Origin: Theodoxus fluviatilis
Taxonomy: Eukaryota; Mollusca; Gastropoda; Cycloneritida; Neritidae
Direction of reading: 5' to 3'
NCBI GenBank assembly: GCA_034096865.1
Contig: JAWQFJ010028266.1
Span: forward strand, 142,501 to 206,500
Length of the DNA stretch: 64,000 nucleotides
Positions 55,300 to 64,000 of the stretch are shown here, one piece after another (the first letter of the stretch is position 1; every line of letters begins with the position of its first letter). Made by a program: the position numbers and the translations under genes. A model generated the notes under the pieces. It worked only from the letters and a program-made list of their open reading frames with translations. It had not been told where the DNA came from and searched no databases.

Positions 55300-55640
55300 G
55301 GAGCTTTCACGACCTATTGACGCATTCAGCATACAGCTTTGATAAATTAATGCTGTTCATGGCTTACATTTTCTTTGGAAGGGTTTCTATTATCCCCAAA
55401 AATCAGCGTTTTCTGTGTGAACATGCACGCAACAAAACTCAAAAGCCGCTGACAGAGTTCGCGTGAAGGTGCATTGACCCACGTTTCCAATTTTACAATG
55501 TAGGAGCTTTCACAACTTATTGATGCATTCAAAATACAGCTTTGATAAATTAATGCTGTTCATGGCTTACATTTTCTTTGGATGGGGTTTTAGTATCAAT
55601 ACAGCGTTTTCTGTGAGGAACGCGCAAAATAATTAGCAGT
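55300..55640 (+). repeat. ~195-bp tandem units, block 1 (2 copies)
   Basis: Units start GAGCTTTCACGACCTATTGA / GAGCTTTCACAACTTATTGA and contain CAGCTTTGATAAATTAATGC and CATGGCTTACATTTTCTTTG. Three more copies are at 56815-57330. Confidence 0.88.
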
Positions 55641-55769
55641 GGAGCGAGCCGTGGTGATCGACACATTCTTCAGTGCCTCAGTTTTTCTCTGTGTGTATCT
55701 GTCTTTCTCGCTGTGTGTCTGTCTCTATTTCTCTGTCTCTGTATGTCTTTCTCTCTGTCTCTGTCTCTA

Positions 55770-55779
55770 TCTTTTTCTG

Positions 55780-55849
<70 letters not shown>

Positions 55850-56072
55850 CCCACCTCCCTCCTTTCCTCTCTCCCCTCCTCTCTCTTTCTCCCTCTCCTT
55901 CTCTCTCTCTCCTTCTCTCTCTCTCCTCTCTCTCCTCTCTCTCTCCTTCTATTTCTCTCCTTCTCTCTCTCTCTCTTCTCTTTCTCTCTCGCTTCTTCTT
56001 CTTCTTCTTCTTCTTCTTCTTCTTCTTCTTCTTCTTCTTCTTCTTCTTCTTCTTCTTCTTCTTCTTCTCTCT

Positions 56073-56138
<66 letters not shown>

Positions 56139-56207
56139 CCTCCCTTCCTCTCTCTCCTCCTCCCTCTTTCTCTCTCTCATTCTCTCTCCCCTCCTCTCTC
56201 TCTCTCT

Positions 56208-56248
<41 letters not shown>

Positions 56249-56270
56249 TCTCTCTTATTCTCAATTACAA
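55770..56270. repeat. (CT)n, CTCC-rich and (CTT)n microsatellites
   Basis: CT tracts flank about 80 bp of pure CTT (55992-56068). The strand is almost all pyrimidine for 500 bp. Confidence 0.97.
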
Positions 56271-56574
56271 GCTCTAAAAGTCGATTTATCTCTATTTTTG
56301 ACCACGGATGGCACTGACTAGATTCCGTGCTGTCTTTGTCCTCCATATTGCGCGCGCGTTTTCGCCGGCGGATGTTGAGGGCGGGAGTGGTAATTTGCTA
56401 AAAATAGCGACTAACACAACCGCAGTCAAATGACCGCACCGATGTGTGACTGCAGTCGTGGTAACTTGCTCATTGAACGCGACGAGTGGTCCGTTGGCGG
56501 ACGTCGAGCGGCGGTCGACAACGCAGTCGCATTACTATAGTCGGGTTGTGTAGTTTCTCATTGAACCGGCCCCA

Positions 56575-56806
56575 GGGGACTACTCCTACGCACGTACCGT
56601 TTTTCAAGCCGGTATTGCTCCCGGTCCGGCTGACCGTGCGTGTAAAAACCGGGTTGACAGCCAGACACCGAGATTTCTTCTGACAGCGCAATCGAGCGAT
56701 TTTCACTACGTGAAGCGAGGTCAGAATTTAGAGTTACGTCCCTTCGCCGCACTATGACAACGACGCTACCACGTGTAGCTGTATGCGTGTGATCTGCATT
56801 GCGAAT
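56575..56806 (+). repeat. ~235-bp duplicated block, copy 2
   Basis: Matches 55046-55280 nearly base for base. It is preceded by GAACCGGCCCCA. Confidence 0.9.
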
Positions 56807-56814
56807 TGTAAAAT

Positions 56815-57335
56815 GCAGAACTTTCACAACTTATTGATGCATTCAACATACAGCTTTGATAAATTAATGCTGTTCATGGCTTACATTTTCTTTGGATGGG
56901 GTTTTAGTATCAATACAGCGTTTTCTGTGAGGAACACGCAAAATAATTAGCAGTGGAGCGAGCCGTGATGATTGACACATTCTTTGCTGTGTAGATGTGC
57001 ATCGACCTGCATTGCGAATTGTAAAATGCAGAACTTTCACGACCTATTGATGCATTCAAAATACAGCTTTGATAAATTAATGCTGTTCATGGCTTACATT
57101 TTCTTTGGATGGGGTTTTAGTATCAATACAGCGTTTTCTGTGAGGAACATGCACGCAACGAAAGCCGCTGACACTTTTTCGCGTGAAGGTGCATTGACCC
57201 GCATTTCCAATTTTACAATGTAGGAGTTTTCACAACTTATTGACGCATTCAACATACAGCTTTGATAAATTAATGATGTTCATGGCTTACCTTTTCTTTG
57301 GATTGGTTTGTAGTATCCCCAAATACACCTTTTCC
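56815..57335 (+). repeat. ~195-bp tandem units, block 2 (3 copies)
   Basis: Starts at about 56818, 57028 and 57222, with the same landmarks as block 1. Confidence 0.88.
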
Positions 57336-57544
57336 CGACTGAAGCGACGACAGCGTCCGCCATTAAAGTCGCCACAACGCGAGATCTCGCGTTGCCGGGC
57401 ATATGAACCGGTCCGGAGGGGTCGGGAAAATAGAGCCAGCCCTAGTCACAAGAACCGTGCCGGATTAGTCCACGGTTTCGATTTTTGACCGGATCGGCAG
57501 CAAAACCGGGGGACAACCGGTACGTGTGTAGGCGCCTTTAACCA

Positions 57545-58072
57545 TTCCGTCCCAACCCGACTAGTCATTTGCTTGGGTGTTTATGGCTACCCCTTTCCCA
57601 ATCGACTGATCATTTGCTGGGGTGTCTATAACGACCCCACTCCCATCCGACTGATCATTTGCTGGGGTGTCTATAACGACCCCACTCCCACCCGACTGGT
57701 CATCTGCTGGGGTGTCAATGACGACCCCACTCCCACCCGACTGGTCAGCTGCTGGAGTGTCTATGACTACCCCATTCCCACCCGACTGGTTGTCTGCCGG
57801 GGTGTCTATGACTACCCCATTCTCACCCGACTGGTTGTCTGCCGGGGTGTCAATGACGACCCCCTTGCCACCCGACTGGTAAGCTGCTGTGTGTCTATGA
57901 CTACCCCATTCTCACCCGACTGGTTGTCTGCCGGGGTGTCAATGACGACCCCATTCTCACCCGACTGGTTGTCTGCCGGGGTGTCAATGACGACCCCCTT
58001 GCCACCCGACTGGTCATTTGCTGGGGTGTTTATGGCTACCCCATTCTCACCCGACTGGTCATCTGGTGGGTA
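57545..58072 (+). repeat. 45-bp minisatellite, block 1, about 11 copies
   Basis: The unit CTGGTCATCTGCTGGGGTGT followed by CTATGACTACCCCATTCCCA and CCCGA is 45 bp, hence an open 15-residue periodic frame. Copies vary more than in block 2. Confidence 0.95.
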
Positions 58073-59205
58073 TCTATGACTATTGTCACGTGCTGGCTCA
58101 CTCCGCTCCTTTCCGCCGTCTATAAACTGCAGTAGATGGGTGTTATGTTATATTTTTTTGTTGCTCTTGATAGGTGTTTGATGGAAAAATGTATCATTCT
58201 CTTCTCTTTTTTTGTCCATTGCTGTGATTGTTTAGAATGGAATCAAAGATCGTGTATAGTATACAGGATCTTTGGTGGAATTGAATTTTCGTCTGCTTCT
58301 TCGTGACATTACGCGGTTCAGGAATTTGGAAGATAGCAAATCCGCTGACGTCATTTATATAACTTTTCTTGTTGTACTTCACTTTCCTATGTGTCGAGTG
58401 AGTGAGTGGGACGCTCGTTGTGGACGCTAGACGAGAAGTAGAAATGCTCACCTTTGCTGGTCATGGTGGAGTCTGGTTCCTGTCCAATACTCCACTTATT
58501 GATTTTTCAAAAAGTTGACAGCATTCCATTTTGGTCGTCAGCGGTTTACTTTGTCTTTGAGCCTCCAGAATCCGTTGGGGGTAAGCTATCGTCCAAGCTT
58601 AGGATCGTTGTACTCTTTAGCGTGTTCTCTTTCTCTGATTTTTCCTAGTTTAAATTGTCGCTAACTCGAGTGACCATATTTCTAACATGCCTGGTTGAAT
58701 TGGTGTTTGGAAAACCCTCACAGTGAAATATTCTTAATTTTTAATAGAATAAAATTCCTTGAAATAATTATGCTTATCAGAATGTAACGCCGGAAATGAA
58801 AAAAACAAAAACAAATACAATGTATGTGAATGATGTACCGGTAAACTGTTGGAGTGCAAAAGCTATTGCACTGTATTTTCTTTTTTTCGTTCCAGATTTA
58901 CTTCATCCATTTTCCTCCGCTTTTCTTCTTGTTCTTCCCGACCCGTCGTTACCACCTCCGATTTCGTACGTGGGGACATCGGGGAGACTGCTGTTCATCA
59001 ATACGATCGTTGCAGCGTCGTCAATTGATGTGACATTCCATTTGTTTTGAGATATACATAGTCTTGGATAATACCTTCTTGGGGGTGGGGGTGTTATATG
59101 TTTTAAATTAAAATTATGTGTCGTGATATAACTTTTAAAATTTGTTTAGAATTTTAATTGCTAGGAGACTCGCGGCCGCATCACGAACACTCCTCCGGTG
59201 CAAGA
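58073..59205. other. Unique sequence between the two 45-bp array blocks
   Basis: AT-rich, no recognised gene. It separates two blocks of one minisatellite family in the same orientation. Confidence 0.5.
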
Positions 59206-59214
59206 CCCGGAGTG

Positions 59215-60090
59215 ACCGTGACAACTACCCCATTGCCACGCGACCTGTCATCTGCTAGGGTGTCTATGACTACCCCATTGCCACCCGACCTGTCATCTGC
59301 TGGGGTGTCTATGACTACCCCATTGCCACGCGACCTGTCATCTGCGGGGGTGTCTATGACTACCCCATTGCCACCCGACCTGTCATCTGCTAGGGTGTCT
59401 ATGACTACCCCATTGCCACGCGACCTGTCATCTGCTAGGGTGTCTATGACTACCCCATTGCCACGCGACCTGTCATCTGCTGGGGTGTCTATGACTACCC
59501 CATTGCCACGCGACCTGTCATCTGCTGGGGTGTCTATGACTACCCCATTGCCACGCGACCTGTCATCTGCTGGGGTGTCTATGACTACACCATTGCCACG
59601 CGACCTGTCATCTGCTAGGGTGTCTATGACTACCCAATTGCCACGCGACCTGTCATCTGCTGGGGTGTCTATGACTACGCCATTGCCACCCGACCTGTCA
59701 TCTGCTGGGGTGTCTATGACTACGCCATTGCCACCCGACCTGTCATCAGCTAGGGTGTCTATGACTACCCCATTGCCACCCGACCTGTCATCTGCTGGGG
59801 TGTCTATGACTACGCCATTGCCACCCGACCTGTCATCAGCTAGGGTGTCTATGACTACCCCATTGCCACGCGACCTGTCACCTGCTGGGGTGTCTATGAC
59901 TACCCCATTGCCACGCGACCTGTCATCTGCTGGGGTGTCTATGACTACGCCATTGCCACGCGACCTGTCATCTGCTGGGGTGTCTATGACTACGCCATTG
60001 CCACGCGACCTGTCATCTGCTGGGGTGTCTAAGACTACCCCATTGCCACGCGACCTGTCATCTGCTGGGGTGTCTAAGATGACCCCTTTT
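59215..60090 (+). repeat. 45-bp minisatellite, block 2, about 20 copies
   Basis: The unit CCTGTCATCTGCTGGGGTGT followed by CTATGACTACCCCATTGCCA and CGCGA. Copies differ at a few fixed positions (CGCGA/CCCGA, GCTGGGG/GCTAGGG), most of them amino-acid changing. The 361-codon plus and 331-codon minus frames are treated as by-products. Confidence 0.96.
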
Positions 60091-60284
60091 CCGACAGACT
60101 GTCCATCTGCTGCGTCTGGAACGATTGGACTCTTTACGTGGCTCTGTCTGCTTTCCATCTCGGCTTTGGAATACATGTTTACCTCCAGACCCCACGCCTC
60201 GTATCGACACTTTCATCCCCACCCCCTTCCTCCGTGTGCATGAAAACATGCACCATCGAACTCTGCAGGGGACCCCAGCCCTGT

Positions 60285-60885
60285 GGTGCGTGCACACGGG
60301 CACACTGGCGTGCACACGGGAACACTGGCACACTGGGGTGCACACGGGCACACTGGCGTGCACACGGGCACACTGGCGTGCACACGGGCACACTGGCGTG
60401 CACACGGGAACACTGGCGTGCACACGGGAACACTGGCGTGCACACGGGAACACTGGCGTGCACACGGGAACACTGGCGTGCACACGGGAACACTGGCGTG
60501 CACACGGGAACACTGGCACACTGGCGTGCACACGGGAACACTGGCGTGCACACGGGCACACTGGCGTGCACACGGGCACACTGGCGTGCACACGGGCACA
60601 CACACTGGCGTGCACACGGGCACACTGGCGTGCACACGAAACACTGGGGTGCATACGGGCACACACACTGGCGTGCACACGGGCACACTGGCGTGCACAC
60701 GGGCACACTGGCGTGCACACGGGAACACTGGCGTGCACACGGGAACACTGGGGTGCACACGGGAACACTGGGGGGCACACTGGCGTGCACACGGGCACAC
60801 TGGCGTGCACACGGGCACACTGGCGTGCACACGGGCACACTGGCGTGCACACGGGCACACTGGCGTGCACACGGGCACACGCATC
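60285..60885. repeat. 20-bp minisatellite (GTGCACACGGGCACACTGGC), about 28 copies
   Basis: Highly regular, with GGCACA/GGAACA variants and a few 12-16-bp irregular units. All six frames are long and open. Confidence 0.97.
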
Positions 60886-61330
60886 GCTGACAATGAAGCT
60901 AACGCCATTTCTCCACTACCGCAATACCATCTCTCGAGCCTCATGCAAGAAAAACACACAAAATACGCAAGTGCAGAGGCGTTTATTGGAGATGCGAAAG
61001 CACACGATACATCGAGTTTTGACTGGACGCAATGCACACACGTCCTCCTCTGTTGACGGCCTCTTCCCATCGCAAGAACACGAGGCTCTGGCCGCCCGTC
61101 GTGACATCTAGAAACGATTACATCGCGAACCGAAAGGAGGGGGAGGTTACTCCTGAACGTAACCGGGCGGAAACAAGATGTTGATGTTGCTCGGGCAGCT
61201 GGGCACTGGACAACACTTGCCGACAGGGGGAGACAGCATACTGCATTGCGGTGGAAGGTTTAGCACCAGACATCTAGAACAGAGTGGCCAGGGTCAACAT
61301 GTACCAGGGGAAAAGAGGGTTTAGGGCGAA
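60886..61330. other. No recognised gene
   Basis: Unique sequence between two arrays. Includes TCCTGAACGTAACCGGGCGG, with no family resemblance noted. Confidence 0.45.
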
Positions 61331-61384
61331 GGAGGGGGGGGGGGGGGGGGGGGAGATGGCAGAAAAATAAAGAGGAGAAGAGGA

Positions 61385-61615
61385 ACAAGGAAAAGAAGGC
61401 AGAGAAGTGGGTAAGGGAATACAATGAAAAGGAGGCAGAGAAGTGGGTAAGGGAATACAATGAAAAGGAGGCAGAGAAGTGGGTAAGGGAATACAATGAA
61501 AAGGAGGCAGAGAAGTGGGTAAGGGAATACAATGAAAAGGAGGCAGAGAAGTGGGCAAGGGAATACAATGAAAAGGAGGCAGAGAAGTGGGTAAGGGAAT
61601 ACAATGAAAAGGAGG
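61385..61615 (+). repeat. 36-bp minisatellite, about 6.5 copies
   Basis: GGAGGCAGAGAAGTGGGTAA followed by GGGAATACAATGAAAA. In one plus frame each unit reads EAEKWVREYNEK, an amphipathic-looking 12-mer, but that frame has no Met before the array. Confidence 0.93.
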
Positions 61616-61619
61616 CTGA

Positions 61620-63235
61620 ATACAAGGAGGAGAAGGAGCACATCGAGGAGCACAACGAGGAGCACAACGAGAAGGACGAGTACAACGAGGGAGAGGAGGA
61701 GGAGGAGGAGGAGGAGGAGGAGGAGGGAGGAAGAGGAGAAGGAATACAGCGAGAAGAAAGAGTACAACGAGGAGGGAGAGGAGGAGGAGGAGGGAGGAAG
61801 AGGAGAAGGAGTACAACAAGAAGAAAGAGTACAACGAGGAGGGAGAGTAGGAGGGAGGAAGAGGAGAAGGAGTACAGCGAGGAGGAGAAAGAGTACAACG
61901 AGGAGGGAGAGGAGAAGGAGGAGGGAGGAAGAGGAGAAGGAGCACAGCGGGGAGGAGAAAGAGTACAACGAGGAGGGAGAGGAGGAGGAGGAGGGAGGAA
62001 GAGGAGAAGGAGTACAGCGAGGAGGAGAAAGAGTACAACGAGGAGGAGGAGGAGAAGGAGTACAGCGAGGAGGGAGGAAGAGGAGAAGAAGTACAGCGAG
62101 GAGGAGAAAGAGTACAACGAGGAGGGAGAGGAGGAGGGAGGAAGAGGAGAAAGAGTACAGCGAGGAGGAGAAAGAGTACAACGAGGAGGGAGAGGAGGAG
62201 GCGGAGGATGGGGAGGAAGAGAAGAAGGAGTACAGCGAGGAGGAGGAGGAGGAGTACAAAGAGGGGGAGGAGGAGCACAACGAAGAAGAAGACTACAACG
62301 AGGAGGAGGAGGAGGAGTACAACAAGAAGGAGGTAAGGAGGAGGAGGACAACGAGGAGGAGGAGGACAGCAAGTAGAAGAGAAGGACAACGAGGAGAAGG
62401 AGTGCAGCGAGGAGAAGGAGGAGTGCAACGAGGAGAAGGAGGAGTGCAACGAGGAGAAGGAGGAGGACAACGAGGAGAAGGAGGAGTGCAACGAGGAGAA
62501 TGAGGAGGACAACGAGGAGAATGAGGAGGACAACGAGGAGAAGGAGGAGTGCAACGAGGAGAAGGAGGAGTGCAACGAGGAGAAGGAGGAGGACAACGAG
62601 GAGAAGGAGGAGGACAACGAGGAGAAGGAGGAGGACAACGAGGAAGAGGAGGAGGACAACGAGGAAGAGGAGGAGGACAACGAGGAAGAGGAGGAGTACA
62701 ACGAGGAAGAGGAGGAGGACAACGAGGAAGAGGAGGAGGACAACGAGGAGGAGGAGGACAACGAGGAAGAGGAGGAGGACAACGAGGAAGAGGAGGAGGA
62801 CAACGAGGAAGAGGAGGAGGACAACGAGGAGGAGGAGGAGGACAACGAGGAAGAGAAGGAGGAGGACAACGAGGAAGAGAAGGAAGAGGACAACGAGGAA
62901 GAGGAGGAGGACAACGAGGAAGAGGAGGAGGACAACGAAGAAGAGGAGGAGGACAACGAGGAAGAGGAGTAGGAGGACAACGAGGAAGAGGAGTAGGAGG
63001 ACAACGAGGAAGAGGAGGAGGACAACGAGTAAGAGGAGGAGGACAACGAGGAAGAGGAGGAGGAGGACAACGAGGAGGAGGAGGAGGAGGACAACGAGGA
63101 AGAGGAGGATACCAACGAGGAAGAGGAGGAGGACAACGAGGAAGAGGAGGAGGACAACGAGGAAGAGGAGGAGGACAACGAGGAAGAGGAGGAGGACAAC
63201 GAGGAGGATGAGGACAACAACGACGACGAGGAGGA
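61620..63235 (+). repeat. 1.6-kb polypurine array of 18-24-bp units (GACAACGAGGAAGAGGAGGAG)
   Basis: The plus strand is over 85% purine. From about 62400 the unit is about 21 bp, AACGAGGAGAAGGAGGAGTGC changing to AACGAGGAAGAGGAGGAGGAC. The acidic frame (NEEEEED) has stops near 62375, 62970, 62991 and 63028. The other long frames on both strands are low complexity. Confidence 0.95.
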
Positions 63236-63421
63236 GGAGCCAAAGCCAACAAAAGAACAATCACAGTCGACTGAAAGAGGAGGGTTGCAGAAGGATGGAG
63301 AGGAAACGGACGCAAGCGAGGGGTGAGGAAACTCACGTGGAGGAAATATATGTCGCATCATCATCAATGGCATTGTTTACAGAATGACAACACTACGCTA
63401 AACACACACATACAGGCAGAG

Positions 63422-63422
63422 A

Positions 63423-63481
<59 letters not shown>

Positions 63482-63501
63482 CGAGAGAGAGAGAGCGAGA
63501 G

Positions 63502-63558
<57 letters not shown>
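63422..63558. repeat. (GA)n microsatellite
   Basis: About 135 bp of GA with GCGAGA interruptions. Confidence 0.98.
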
Positions 63559-63714
63559 AAGGAGTCAGTCTGATATGGCGAAAAGGGTTGAATCGCTCCC
63601 AGCATTTAAGCGAACGACGAGATTCCACTTTCACAGAATAAGTAAAAGAATAAACATGGTGTCAAACAGTAATACCTTTTTTTACTCACTTCTAATTGAC
63701 AACATGGACATTGA

Positions 63715-64000
63715 CATTCATTCCTCCAAAAACGGGGAAAAGCATTAGAGGGCAATACTATTGCCTGGGAAAGAATTTATACAATGCAAAAGCAATGCAC
63801 AATAGGCACTCAGCTATGTACTTTTCAGTTTAAATTACTACACCAAGTTATGTCAACAAACGCCTTCCTTATACATGCAGGGAAATCATCTTCATCATTT
63901 AGTGCATTATACCGGCGTTGTGTCGAAACACAAAAACATCTATTCTGGGAGTGTCAAATAACTCAAGATTTCTGGTTCAACCTGCAGCAGTTTCTAGAAA
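63715..64000 (+). mobile_element. L1/Tx1-like LINE, C-terminal part of the polymerase ORF (cut by window end)
   Basis: From 63715 to the window edge one plus frame is open (95 codons). It reads WERIY, then FQFKLLHQVMSTNAFLIHAG and HLFWECQITQDFW. This order (aromatic-Lys-Leu-Leu-His, Thr-Asn-x-Phe-Leu, then His-Leu-Phe-Trp-x-Cys) is the conserved end of L1/Tx1-type ORF2. The usual paired Cys of the zinc knuckle before HLFW are only partly present. The 5' part is absent or lies across the GA repeat, and the 3' end is outside the window. Confidence 0.8.

Noticed and set aside
59158..60243. 361-codon plus frame over the 45-bp array
   Set aside because: Array period is a multiple of 3 and lacks stops; both strands are open and unit variation is mostly amino-acid changing.
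61260..63373. Frames up to 699 codons over the polypurine region
   Set aside because: Low-complexity Ser/Leu/Pro or Arg/Glu reading of GA-rich repeats; the acidic frame carries several stops.

Overview
The window is animal nuclear DNA, most likely from a marine mollusc. It has two spliced protein genes with typical metazoan intron/exon structure, L2/CR1-like and L1/Tx1-like non-LTR retrotransposons, several small dispersed repeats of the kind common in lophotrochozoans, and an extreme load of micro- and minisatellites. The mollusc assignment is an inference from repeat style and protein resemblance. I see no prokaryotic features, CRISPR arrays, tRNA or rRNA genes.

Two genes are reconstructed exon by exon, with phase-consistent junctions throughout. 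(1) A cryptochrome/photolyase family gene on the minus strand (30882 to 14240; 7 coding exons, 825 codons). It has a 252-residue N-terminal extension, an intact tryptophan triad, and Lys where CPD photolyases carry a substrate-binding Glu. (2) A HERPUD2-like gene on the plus strand (31494 to 45143; 7 coding exons, 415 codons) with an N-terminal ubiquitin-like domain and a C-terminal membrane hairpin. The two are head to head with 611 bp between start codons, so they probably share a promoter region. A third, unidentified gene ends inside the window: a plausible plus-strand terminal exon at 2904-3050 followed by an AATAAA at 3381.

Layout: 1-1800, a dispersed repeat rich in TCAAGGTCA and a decayed LINE; 1800-5000, microsatellites, the terminal exon and a 26-bp minisatellite; 5000-10400, an 87/90-bp minisatellite, a SINE-like repeat and long TAG/GGT triplet arrays; 10400-14240, a degenerate L2-like LINE interrupted by a MITE-like element; 14240-30882, the cryptochrome/photolyase gene, whose introns hold two LINEs, paired inverted MITEs, an inverted pair of 49-bp minisatellite arrays and other arrays; 31494-49200, the HERPUD2-like gene with arrays in most introns and a minisatellite in its 3' region; 49200-64000, no recognisable gene but minisatellites (18/19, 45, 20, 36 and 21 bp), segmental duplications and, at the right edge, the 3' end of an L1/Tx1-like LINE ORF.

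The most unusual feature is the repeated meeting of tandem arrays with splice sites. A 63-bp array copies the exon 6 donor of the HERPUD2-like gene seven times. A 37-bp array runs into its exon 4 acceptor. A 13-15-bp array runs into the exon 7 acceptor of the cryptochrome gene. A (GT)n tract supplies that gene's exon 5 donor. Long open reading frames across the arrays are by-products of repeats that lack stop codons and are not annotated as genes.
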